From positions 1 to 15,021 of the forward strand of contig JAKBJA010000190.1 in NCBI GenBank assembly GCA_021836225.1: a DNA stretch of 15,021 nucleotides. Reading direction: 5' to 3'. Made by a program: the position numbers and the translations under genes. Positions 1 to 6,727 of the stretch are shown piece after piece. The notes beneath the pieces were generated by a model. That model was not told where the DNA came from. It saw only the letters and a list, made by a program, of their open reading frames with translations, and did not search any database. The stretch's first letter is position 1; every line of letters begins with the position of its first letter. Source of the DNA: Pseudomonadota bacterium (lineage in GTDB: Bacteria; Pseudomonadota; Gammaproteobacteria; Burkholderiales; Thiobacillaceae).

Positions 1-395
1 GCATGCAGCGCGAATGCTACCTGCCGGTGCTGCCGCGCCGCGGGCGGATGATGCGTTTCGGGCGCGTGGGCCGCAACACGCGCATGACGAAGAATCGCTA
101 CGGCATTCCCGAACCGTTGGATGCGCGCCCCCTGCGCGCGCGCCAGCTGGACCTGCTTCTGATGCCGTTGGTGGGGTTCGACCGCGAAGGTTACCGGCTG
201 GGGATGGGCGGCGGCTTCTACGACGCGACGCTGGCGTTCATGCAGCACCGGCGTCTGTGGCGCAAGCCGCGCCTGGTGGGAATCGCCTACGAATGCCAGC
301 GGGTGGACGCGCTGCCGCACGAACCGTGGGACATGCCGCTCGATGCGGTGCTGACCGAACGCCAGTTGTACCGCTTCAACTCAAACCACCCCTAG
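1..395 (+). CDS. 5-formyltetrahydrofolate cyclo-ligase, C-terminal part (5' end outside window)
   Basis: This enzyme converts 5-formyltetrahydrofolate to 5,10-methenyltetrahydrofolate using ATP, salvaging an inactive folate in the cytoplasm. The visible ~130 residues match the C-terminal half of the 5-FCL (YgfA/Fau/MTHFS) family. They carry the typical stretch LLLMPLVGFDREGYRLGMGG followed by GFYD, the glycine-rich ATP/folate-binding signature, and a late AVLTERQLY ending. The frame is open to the left window edge, and full-length members have about 190-200 residues, so roughly 60-70 residues lie upstream. The ATG at position 3 is therefore an internal methionine or a chance codon, not the start. 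The gene ends 10 bp before the stop codon of livF, which runs convergently, and no hairpin terminator is visible between them. Family assignment is firm; physiology is inferred from the family. Confidence 0.9.
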   Translation, partial: MQRECYLPVLPRRGRMMRFGRVGRNTRMTKNRYGIPEPLDARPLRARQLDLLLMPLVGFDREGYRLGMGGGFYDATLAFMQHRRLWRKPRLVGIAYECQRVDALPHEPWDMPLDAVLTERQLYRFNSNHP

Positions 396-405
396 TGCCT
401 GTAGT

Positions 406-1119
406 TCATTCGCCCAGATAGGCCTGACGCACGGCGGGATTGGCTGCGAGCTCGGCAGACAGTCCGCTGAGTGTGACGACGCCGTTTTCCAGCACGTAGC
501 CGCGTGCGCAGGTTTTCAGCGCCAGATGGGCGTTCTGCTCGATCAGCAATACCGCCACGCCGCCCGCCGCGATCTGGCGAATGATGTCGAACACCGCCTG
601 CACCATCAGCGGGGCCAGCCCCATGCTCGGCTCGTCCAGCAACAGCAGGCGCGGACGCGCCATCATTGCGCGTCCCAGCGCCAGCATCTGCTGCTCGCCG
701 CCGGACAACAGGCCGGCGAGTTGCGTACGGCGTTCGGTCAGGCGCGGCAGCAGCGCGTAGACCTGATCGAGGTCGCGGGCGATCGCCGCGCGGTCGTTGC
801 GGATGTAGGCGCCCATCATCAGGTTCTCGGCTACCGACATGCGCGGGAACACACCGCGCCCCTCGGGCACCAGCGCGAGTCCGCGCCGCGCCACCTCGTG
901 CGCGGGCAGCCGGGTGAGCGCCTTCCCATCGAACTGCACGCTGCCCGCCTGCGGTGCGATCAGCCCGCTGATGGCCTTGAGGGTCGTTGTCTTGCCTGCG
1001 CCGTTGGCGCCGATGAGGCAGACCATTTCGCCCGGCGCAACCTCCAGGCTGAGCTCGCGCACCGCCTGGATCCCGCCATACGCCACCGACAACTGGCTGA
1101 CTTCGAGCAGTGCGCTCAT
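406..1119 (-). CDS. livF: Branched-chain amino acid ABC transporter ATP-binding protein LivF
   Basis: This is one of the two cytoplasmic ATPase subunits of a HAAT-family (branched-chain amino acid type) importer. In the 237-residue product the Walker A motif GANGAGKT is at 37-44, the ABC signature LSGGEQQ at 138-144 and Walker B LLLLDEP at 158-164, with an H-loop-like IEQNAH further on. Length and the starting pattern (LLEVSQLSVAYGGIQAV) are typical of LivF. The ATG at 1119 overlaps the TGA of livG as ATGA (1116-1119), so translational coupling is likely. A longer frame reaching to 1230 exists but only adds non-family sequence read over livG. It is the last gene of the livHMGF series, ending 10 bp from a convergent folate gene. 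The exact substrate (Leu/Ile/Val, other amino acids, or urea/amide-type compounds) cannot be read from the ATPase. Confidence 0.93.
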   Translation of the reverse strand: MSALLEVSQLSVAYGGIQAVRELSLEVAPGEMVCLIGANGAGKTTTLKAISGLIAPQAGSVQFDGKALTRLPAHEVARRGLALVPEGRGVFPRMSVAENLMMGAYIRNDRAAIARDLDQVYALLPRLTERRTQLAGLLSGGEQQMLALGRAMMARPRLLLLDEPSMGLAPLMVQAVFDIIRQIAAGGVAVLLIEQNAHLALKTCARGYVLENGVVTLSGLSAELAANPAVRQAYLGE

Positions 1120-1934
1120 AGCGCCTCGTCCCCCAGGTACGCCGCGATGACCTTGGGGTCGCGGCTGACCACATCGGGGGTGCCTTCTGCAATTTTCACG
1201 CCATAGTCGAGCACGGCCAACCGGGTACACAACCCCATCACCAGCTTCACGTCGTGTTCGATCAGCAGCAGGGTCAGCCCGTCGGCCTGCAGTTGCAGCA
1301 GCAGCTCGCGCAACGCCGCGCGTTCGGCCTTGTTCATCCCGGCGGCAGGTTCATCGAGCGCCAGCAGGCTCGGTTCGGTTGCCAGGGAGCGGGCAATTTC
1401 GAGCCGACGCTGGTCGCCGTAGGGCAAATTCTTGGCAAGACGATGGGCGTGCTGGGAGAGGCCCATGCGGTGCAGCAGGGCATGGGCACGCTCGCGCGAA
1501 TCGGCTTCTTCGCGGCGCGTGGCGGGCAGGCGCAGCACCGCCCCGACGACGCCGCTGGCGGTGCGCGCGTGGCGCCCCACCAGCACGTTTTCGAGTGCGG
1601 TCATCTCGGCGAACAGGCGGATGTTCTGGAAGGTGCGCGCAAGTCCCGCCTGCAGCACTTGGTGCGGCTTTTGTCCGTCGAGGCGGGTGGCGTTGAGGCG
1701 GACCTCGCCGCGGTCTATTGAATACAGCCCGGTGAGCGCGTTGAACAGGGTGGTCTTGCCCGCGCCGTTGGGACCGATCAGTCCGAAAATTTCGCCCGCG
1801 TGGACCTGCAGCGAAATGTCGGACAGTGCCTGCAGGCCGCCAAACGCCTTGCTCACGCCGGAAACGGTCAGCAGCGGTGTCAACTCTGCATCGAGCTTGC
1901 TCGATAGGAGATTGCCTACCTTTGGTGCGCTCAT
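1116..1934 (-). CDS. livG: Branched-chain amino acid ABC transporter ATP-binding protein LivG
   Basis: This is the second ATPase subunit of the importer and would pair with LivF under the LivH/LivM membrane pair. In 272 residues, Walker A GPNGAGKT is at 54-61, the Q-loop region RTFQNIRLF at 100-108, the LivG-type degenerate signature LPYGDQRRLEIARSL at about 170-184, Walker B LALDEP at 191-196 and the H-loop IEHD at 225-228. The C-terminal 'AEGTPDVVSRDPKVIAAYLG' tail is the BCA_ABC_TP_C extension expected of LivG. The N-terminus (MSAPKVGNLLSSKLDAELT) is about 15-20 residues longer than the common LivG start. I kept the ATG at 1934 because it overlaps the livM stop as ATGA and no better start lies downstream. 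Substrate is inferred only from family and context. Confidence 0.92.
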   Translation of the reverse strand: MSAPKVGNLLSSKLDAELTPLLTVSGVSKAFGGLQALSDISLQVHAGEIFGLIGPNGAGKTTLFNALTGLYSIDRGEVRLNATRLDGQKPHQVLQAGLARTFQNIRLFAEMTALENVLVGRHARTASGVVGAVLRLPATRREEADSRERAHALLHRMGLSQHAHRLAKNLPYGDQRRLEIARSLATEPSLLALDEPAAGMNKAERAALRELLLQLQADGLTLLLIEHDVKLVMGLCTRLAVLDYGVKIAEGTPDVVSRDPKVIAAYLGDEAL

Positions 1935-3004
1935 CCTTTGGCGTCGGCGAATTCCTGGCGGCGGCGTGTCGACGGAATCAGCCCAGCGGGGCGATACAGC
2001 ATGACCGCAACCAGCGCCACCCCGAACAGCAGCATGCGCAGATCCGCCGGGTCGATGTAGATCTGGCCGAACAGGTTGCGCTGCCAGTCGCCGGTGTAGC
2101 GCAGCGCCTCAGGCAGCAGCGTCAGCAGCAGCGCGCCGAAAATCACGCCGGGGATATGCCCCATGCCGCCGAGCACGATCATGCACAGGATCATGATCGA
2201 CTCCATCAGGTTGAACGACTCGGGGCTGATGAAGCCCTGAAAGCTGGCGAACAGGCCGCCCGCCAGCCCACCGAAAGTGGCGCCCATGGCGAATGCCAGC
2301 AGCTTGAGATTGCGTGTGTTAATGCCGGTGGCGGCGGCGGCGATCTCGTCCTCGCGGATGGCCACCCAGGCGCGGCCGATGCGCGAATCTTCCAGCCGCA
2401 TCGAAATGAAAATCACCGCCAGCACCAGCAGCAGAAACAGGTAATAAGTGAGGTGAACACCGGTAAAGGTGTAACCGAAGAGTTCATGCGGCTGGCTCAG
2501 GCTGAAGCCACCGAGGCGTACCGGGTCGATCAGGTTGATGCCCTGCGGGCCGTTGGTGATGTTGACCGGCGCATTCAGGTTGTTCATGAAAATGCGGATG
2601 ATCTCGCCAAAGCCGAGGGTGACGATGGCAAGGTAGTCGCCGCGCAGCCGCAAGGTCGGCGTCCCCAGCAAAACGCCGAACAGGCCGGCCAGCGCCGCGC
2701 CCAGCGGCAGGATCGCCCAGAGCGGCAGATGCAGGCCGAAATGCGGGCTGGCAAGCCAGGCGTAGACGTAGGCCCCGAGGGCATAAAACGCGACGTAACC
2801 CAGATCGAGCAGGCCAGCGTAGCCGACGACGATGTTCAGCCCCAGCGCCAGCATCACATACAGCAGCGCCAGATCGAGCAGCCGCACCCAGGAACGTCCC
2901 AACCCCGCATCCACCAAAAACGGCAGCAGTGCCAGCCCCAGCGCCAGCAGTCCGAAGACGAGCCAGCGCGGCCGTGTTTTGTTCAAGCTAAGCACGCTCG
3001 ACAA
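1931..3004 (-). CDS. livM: Branched-chain amino acid ABC transporter permease LivM
   Basis: Inner-membrane permease subunit that pairs with LivH. The 357-residue product is strongly hydrophobic. An N-terminal membrane segment (WLVFGLLALGLALLPFLV) is followed by the LivM landmark LNIVVGYAGLLDLGYVAFYA, the TLRLRGDYLAIVTLGFGEI stretch, and the cytoplasmic loop that docks the ATPase (RIGRAWVAIREDEIAAAATG), with further helices up to the C-terminus. The reading frame has no ATG near its beginning. TTG at 3004 is the most upstream option, with a G-rich stretch about 6 nt before it. GTG at 2995 and TTG at 2986 are alternatives, so the first few residues are uncertain. With the TTG at 3004 it overlaps livH by 17 bp; the stop overlaps livG by 4 bp. 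Confidence 0.92.
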   Translation of the reverse strand: MSSVLSLNKTRPRWLVFGLLALGLALLPFLVDAGLGRSWVRLLDLALLYVMLALGLNIVVGYAGLLDLGYVAFYALGAYVYAWLASPHFGLHLPLWAILPLGAALAGLFGVLLGTPTLRLRGDYLAIVTLGFGEIIRIFMNNLNAPVNITNGPQGINLIDPVRLGGFSLSQPHELFGYTFTGVHLTYYLFLLLVLAVIFISMRLEDSRIGRAWVAIREDEIAAAATGINTRNLKLLAFAMGATFGGLAGGLFASFQGFISPESFNLMESIMILCMIVLGGMGHIPGVIFGALLLTLLPEALRYTGDWQRNLFGQIYIDPADLRMLLFGVALVAVMLYRPAGLIPSTRRRQEFADAKG

Positions 3005-3917
3005 CGCGCGCCCCCAGCAAGCCCGACGGGCGGAACACCAGCACCGCGATCAGCACGAAAAACGCGAACACGTCCTGGTAATGGCTGCCGAGGAAGCCTC
3101 CGGTGAGGTCGCCGATGTAGCCCGCGCCGAACGACTCGATCAGCCCCAGCAGCAGGCCGCCCAGCATCGCGCCGCCCAGGTTGCCGATGCCGCCCAGCAC
3201 CGCCGCCGAGAAAGCCTTGAGCCCGAGCAGGAAACCCATGTAGTAGTGCGCCAGGCCGTAATAGGCGCTCACCATCACACCCGCCACTGCCGCCAGCGCC
3301 GAGCCGATCACGAAGGTGGACGCGATCACCCGATTCACGTCCACCCCCATCAGGCTCGCCACCTGCCGCGATTGCGCGGTGGCGCGCATGGCGCGGCCCA
3401 ACCGGGTTTTCTGCACCACCAGGATCAGCGCCAGCATGATGAGCACGGCCAGCACGAGGATGGCGATCTGCACGTCGCTGATGGTTGCGCCCAGAATCTC
3501 GTGCCGGCCCTGCGGCAGGATCGCGGGAAAGGGGATGTACTGCTTGCCCCAGATCAGCATGGCGACGTTCTGCAGGATGATCGACACGCCGATCGCCGTG
3601 ATCAGCGGCGCCAGCCGCGGCGCGTGACGCAGCGGCCGGTAGGCGACGCGCTCGATCAGCAGGCCCAGCGCCATGCACACCGGAATCGCCACCGCCAGCC
3701 CCGCCCCCAGCACCAGCACGCCCGGCAGGCCGGGCGCCGCCAGCGCCAGTGCGCCGGTCACCGCCAGTGCCACCATCGCCCCCATCATGGTGATTTCGCC
3801 ATGCGCGAAATTGATGAGTTCGAGGATGCCGTACACCATGGTGTAGCCCAGCGCCACCAGCGCATACACGCTGCCCAGCACCAGGCCGTTGATGAGTTGT
3901 TGCAGGAAGATGTCCAT
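2988..3917 (-). CDS. livH: Branched-chain amino acid ABC transporter permease LivH
   Basis: Inner-membrane permease subunit of the Liv-type importer (309 residues). It starts MDIFLQQLINGLVLGSVYAL, the classic LivH opening, followed by LVALGYTMVYGILELINFAHGE, the family's most conserved block. The ATPase-docking loop (RLGRAMRATAQSRQVASLMG) and the late AAVLGGIGNLGGAMLGG stretch are also present. The ATG at 3915-3917 is only 1 bp from the end of an inverted-repeat element (3919-4083), so its leader and ribosome-binding site lie inside that element and show no strong Shine-Dalgarno sequence. It is first of the tightly packed livHMGF series and lies about 200 bp downstream of livK on the same strand. 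It may be read from the livK promoter or from a promoter within the element. Confidence 0.93.
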   Translation of the reverse strand: MDIFLQQLINGLVLGSVYALVALGYTMVYGILELINFAHGEITMMGAMVALAVTGALALAAPGLPGVLVLGAGLAVAIPVCMALGLLIERVAYRPLRHAPRLAPLITAIGVSIILQNVAMLIWGKQYIPFPAILPQGRHEILGATISDVQIAILVLAVLIMLALILVVQKTRLGRAMRATAQSRQVASLMGVDVNRVIASTFVIGSALAAVAGVMVSAYYGLAHYYMGFLLGLKAFSAAVLGGIGNLGGAMLGGLLLGLIESFGAGYIGDLTGGFLGSHYQDVFAFFVLIAVLVFRPSGLLGARVVERA

Positions 3918-3918
3918 T

Positions 3919-4083
3919 AGCCCGGATGTTTCATGAATTCGCGTGATGATCGCGCAGTATTTTGTTTTGTAGGGGGATTTTGTGAAGGAGCGGCGTAGTT
4001 ATTCATACGCCCGACTGAGCAAAATTTCCATACGAAAGAAAAGACCAGCGAGGGCACGCGTTAATTTGTGAAATATCCGGGCT
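3919..4083. repeat. MITE-like element with imperfect terminal inverted repeats between livK and livH
   Basis: The left end AGCCCGGATGTTTCA (3919-3933) and the reverse complement of the right end (4069-4083, AGCCCGGATATTTCA) match at 14 of 15 positions. With a 2-base gap and two mismatches the similarity continues inward to CGCGTG, giving arms 3919-3945 and 4055-4083. The interior is visibly more AT-rich than the surrounding genes, has no reading frame of note, and contains a small central inverted repeat GCGTA/TACGC (3993-3997 and 4006-4010). This is the architecture of a non-autonomous insertion element or IS remnant. I recall similar CCGGATATTTCA ends from betaproteobacterial repeats but cannot name a family. 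No convincing target-site duplication is visible at the borders, so it may be old or the borders may be misplaced. Confidence 0.6.
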
Positions 4084-4120
4084 CGTGCGCGTGCGCCAAC
4101 CCGGTTGAATTCAGCTCAGC

Positions 4121-5275
4121 TTAGTTGCCGCTTTGCACGGTTTCGAGGGTCTGCCACTTGCCGTCCTTCACCTGGTACAGCGTGACCGCGCCGCCGGTGA
4201 TGTCGCCCTTGGCATCGAAACGAATGCGTCCGGTCACCCCCTGGTAATCTGTCTTGGGCAGCTCGGCCAGGTATTTGGCGGGATCGCTGGAGTCGGCGCG
4301 TTTCATGGCGTCGATCAGCACCTTCATGGCGTCGTAGGCGTAGGGGGAATAATTCTGGATCTTGCCGTACTTGGATTCGAACTTGGCCTTGAACGCGCTG
4401 CCGCCCGGCATCGCATCGAGCGGCAGACCCGGGTTGGAGGCCAGCGCGCCCTCGGCGTCGGCGCCAGCCAGTTCGATCAGCTTGGGCGTCTGCGCGCCGT
4501 CGCCGCCGAGGAATTTCGCCTGCATGCCGAGCTGCTTCATCTGCTTGATCATGGGCGCGGCCTGCGGATCCATGCCGCCGAAGAACACCAGGTCGGGCGC
4601 CTTGCCCTTGATCGAGGTGAGGATCGCCATGAAGTCGGTCGAGCGGTCGGACGTGTATTCGCGCGCCACCACTTCGCCGCCCGCAGCCTTGGCCGCCTTT
4701 TCCACTTCGTCGGCCAGTCCCTGCCCGTAGGCAGTGCGGTCGTCGATGATGGCGATTTTCTTCGCACCCAGTTTGGTCACGGCGTAATTCCCCAGCACGG
4801 TGCCCTGCTGCGCGTCGTTGGTCATCACGCGATACGCCGTCTTGAAGCCGGATGCGGTGTAGGCCACCGCGGTGGCCGAGGGTGAAATCTGCGGAATCGT
4901 GTTATCGGAATAGATTTTGGACGCCGGGATGGTGGCGCCCGAATTGAGATGGCCGATGACCCCCACCACGCCTTCGTCCACCAGCTTTTGCGCCACCGTG
5001 GTGGCCGTTTTGGGGTCGGCTGCGTCGTCCTCGCTCTTCAGCTCAAGCACGACTTTCTTGCCGCCCAGCGTGAGGCCGGCGGCGTTGATTTCGTCCAGCG
5101 CCAGTCGGGCGCCGTTCTCGTTGTCCTTGCCCAGATGCGCCTGCGGGCCGGTAAGCGGAGAAGCCTGGCCGATCAACACCACCTGATTGTCGCCATTCTG
5201 CTGCGGCTTGTCGCCGCATCCTGCAACAAGCGCCGCTACTGCCACTACTGCCCAACGTAGAGTGTGACCCGTCAT
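4121..5275 (-). CDS. livK: Branched-chain amino acid ABC transporter substrate-binding lipoprotein (LivK-type)
   Basis: Extracytoplasmic binding protein that captures the ligand and delivers it to LivHM. The 384-residue product begins with a short basic/hydrophobic signal sequence ending in a lipobox, V17-A18-G19-C20, so it is probably a lipoprotein rather than a free periplasmic protein. The mature part is a Peripla_BP_6 (Leu/Ile/Val-binding) fold: IGQASPLTGPQAHLGKDNEN near the start, VIGHLNSGATIPASKIY with the ligand-contacting Ser/Thr segment, and YSPYAYDAMKVLIDAM near the end. I chose the ATG at 5275 because GGGGAAG lies a few bases upstream; the TTG at 5296 adds only seven residues. It is the first gene of the livK-HMGF cluster, separated from livH by a 165-bp repeat. 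Ligand specificity (Leu/Ile/Val versus other amino acids or amides) is not resolvable by eye. Confidence 0.92.
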   Translation of the reverse strand: MTGHTLRWAVVAVAALVAGCGDKPQQNGDNQVVLIGQASPLTGPQAHLGKDNENGARLALDEINAAGLTLGGKKVVLELKSEDDAADPKTATTVAQKLVDEGVVGVIGHLNSGATIPASKIYSDNTIPQISPSATAVAYTASGFKTAYRVMTNDAQQGTVLGNYAVTKLGAKKIAIIDDRTAYGQGLADEVEKAAKAAGGEVVAREYTSDRSTDFMAILTSIKGKAPDLVFFGGMDPQAAPMIKQMKQLGMQAKFLGGDGAQTPKLIELAGADAEGALASNPGLPLDAMPGGSAFKAKFESKYGKIQNYSPYAYDAMKVLIDAMKRADSSDPAKYLAELPKTDYQGVTGRIRFDAKGDITGGAVTLYQVKDGKWQTLETVQSGN

Positions 5276-5310
5276 CTTGGACTTCCCCGCAATCAAACTG
5301 AAACGCGGGA

Positions 5311-5319
5311 TTTATACCA
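5311..5319 (-). promoter_or_regulatory. Probable extended -10 promoter of livK
   Basis: Read on the minus strand, TGGTATAAAT contains an extended -10 (TG, one base, TATAAA) about 36 bp before the livK ATG. No good -35 hexamer is seen at 16-18 bp, which is common for extended -10 promoters. It lies between the terminator at 5355-5389 and livK, so livK would have its own transcript. Confidence 0.45.
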
Positions 5320-5354
5320 CAAAGCCTGCCGTGCCCGGCTTTCCGCGAGGCTAG

Positions 5355-5389
5355 AAAACACAAGGCCGACGCATGCGTCGGCCTTGTGT
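5355..5389 (-). terminator. Rho-independent terminator of the cytochrome c gene (perfect 32-bp palindrome)
   Basis: Positions 5358-5389 form a perfect palindrome with 16-bp arms (ACACAAGGCCGACGCA and its complement) and no spacer. As RNA, the central bases would form the loop of a GC-rich hairpin. On the minus strand it is followed by TTTTC. It lies about 24 bp beyond the cytochrome c stop codon and upstream of the livK promoter, so it insulates livK from the upstream gene. Confidence 0.85.
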
Positions 5390-5412
5390 CACTCTCATGG
5401 AGCAGAACTGAA

Positions 5413-5724
5413 TTATTTCAGGCTCAGCACCCACTCGATGATCTTGCTGGCATCTTCCGGCTTGACCTGCGGGCTCGGCGGCATGGGAATCTGGCCCCAC
5501 ACGCCCTTGCCGCCGGTTTTCACCTTGGCAACCAGCTTGTCGTGCGCGGTTGCGTCGCCTGCGTACTTCTTGGCCACTTCCTTGAAGGCGGGACCGACGA
5601 TTTTCTTGTCGACGCCGTGGCAGGACATGCAGGCGTTCTTCTGTGCCAGCGCCTGGTCGGCCGAAGCTGCGCCAGACAGTGCCAGCAGTGCAGCGGAAGC
5701 CGCGGTCATCATCAGTTTCTTCAT
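5413..5724 (-). CDS. Small class I cytochrome c (c-551/c8-like), exported
   Basis: A soluble periplasmic electron carrier. The 103-residue precursor begins MKKLMMTAASAALLALSG, a Sec signal peptide with likely cleavage after ASA at residue 22. The mature protein of about 81 residues has a single haem c site, C32-M-S-C35-H36, and a probable axial Met81 in the IPMPPSPQ segment. This is the layout of Pseudomonas-type cytochrome c-551/c8, which passes electrons to terminal oxidases or nitrite reductase. The ATG at 5724 is preceded by GGAG about 12 nt upstream and gives a proper signal peptide; the frame upstream (to 5769) would spoil it. It is followed by a strong terminator and probably forms a single-gene transcript. 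The electron donor and acceptor cannot be told from this window. Confidence 0.92.
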   Translation of the reverse strand: MKKLMMTAASAALLALSGAASADQALAQKNACMSCHGVDKKIVGPAFKEVAKKYAGDATAHDKLVAKVKTGGKGVWGQIPMPPSPQVKPEDASKIIEWVLSLK

Positions 5725-5776
5725 CACAATATCTATCTCCGGGGATCGGTTAATCAGGCATTTCTGCACGCTTGCA

Positions 5777-5804
5777 ATATTAAGGGAAAACCCTCCCTGC
5801 GCAA
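5777..5804 (-). promoter_or_regulatory. Candidate sigma70-type promoter of the cytochrome c gene
   Basis: On the minus strand TTGCGC (5804-5799) and TAATAT (5782-5777) are separated by 16 bp, about 50 bp before the cytochrome c start. The spacer holds a small AGGG...CCCT inverted repeat. The match is moderate and untested. Confidence 0.4.
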
Positions 5805-5847
5805 GTTGGAATGCTGGTTATTTGCTACCAACCCCGGTAACACATTG

Positions 5848-6645
5848 TTATTCCCGCTCGACCAGATCACGGTAGGCATGCCAGCTGGCATGGCCCAGCC
5901 AGGGGAAAATGACGGCCATGGCAATGAAGTTGGTCGCCATGCCGACCGCCACCAGCATAGCGATCAATACGCCCCACAGCAGCATCACCGGAAAATTGAG
6001 CTTGGTCGCCATGAAACTGGTCACCAGCGCAGTCGCGAAATCGACCTTGCGATGCAGCATCATCGGCAGCGACACCACCGAGAGGCTGAATACCATCAGC
6101 GCCAGCACGGCGCCGAATGCCAGGTAGGCCAGCACGAAGTCGGTGTGCTGCTGCACCGCGCTGACGCTCAGCAGGTCGGACAGGCCGGCGATACCCGTGC
6201 CGTTGAGAAACAGCCCGACCAGAATCGCCGAAATGCGCTCCCACGAAATCAGCACGAACAGCAGCATCACCGTGAAAAGCCCCAGCGAACCGGGATTGGC
6301 GCGCCACGACAGCAGGGGAACGAACAGTTTGGGCAGCTTGTGGTGATGCTCCAGCCGGTGGCTCAGACAATAGAACACGGTGGCCAGGACCGGCGCGACG
6401 AACAGGAAGCCCGAGGTCAGCGCCATCGCCAAGTGCGGCCGGTCCGCCGCAGCCTGCATCAGTCCGTACCCAAGCAGGGCAATTACAACGCCGTAGAACA
6501 GGCTCAGCGGCCACGCCTTGATCAGGTCATTTGCCCCTTCGCGCAGCCAGTGAAACGGTTGGTCGATCGTTACGCTGCGGATGCCTGGCAAATCCATGCG
6601 GGCCGCCTGGGGATGGAAAACAGGATGTTCAGTATGTGTGCTCAT
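5848..6645 (-). CDS. DUF2189-family integral membrane protein
   Basis: A 265-residue inner-membrane protein of unknown function that I recognise as the DUF2189 family. A soluble N-terminus of about 40 residues (with FHWLREGANDLIKAWPLSLF) leads into about five to six hydrophobic segments near residues 46-65, 72-94, 119-147, 169-196 and 217-252. The C-terminal PWLGHASWHAYRDLV is typical of the family. The ATG at 6645 has an excellent ribosome-binding site (GAGGAG, about 6 nt upstream). From general knowledge, DUF2189 genes in proteobacteria are often found near cytochrome oxidase or electron-transfer genes, and here the next gene downstream encodes a cytochrome c; a respiratory link is only suggested. 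It follows the YyaL-like gene after 82 bp on the same strand and might be co-transcribed with it. Confidence 0.8.
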   Translation of the reverse strand: MSTHTEHPVFHPQAARMDLPGIRSVTIDQPFHWLREGANDLIKAWPLSLFYGVVIALLGYGLMQAAADRPHLAMALTSGFLFVAPVLATVFYCLSHRLEHHHKLPKLFVPLLSWRANPGSLGLFTVMLLFVLISWERISAILVGLFLNGTGIAGLSDLLSVSAVQQHTDFVLAYLAFGAVLALMVFSLSVVSLPMMLHRKVDFATALVTSFMATKLNFPVMLLWGVLIAMLVAVGMATNFIAMAVIFPWLGHASWHAYRDLVERE

Positions 6646-6727
6646 AATCGCTCCTCATGCAAACAGCCTCTTTTTTTGATAGCAGGCGCCGCCGCAGGTT
6701 CCTAATAGCAAATACTGATGCACCGAT

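Noticed and set aside
1120..1230. Extended N-terminus of livF
   Set aside because: The extra residues are arginine- and proline-rich sequence read out of frame over livG. LivF family proteins begin at the ATG at 1119, which has the ATGA overlap.
1826..3920. Long plus-strand open frames opposite livM and livH, rich in Q, H, R and A
   Set aside because: These are GC-rich antisense shadows of clear permease genes, with no family resemblance or ribosome-binding site.
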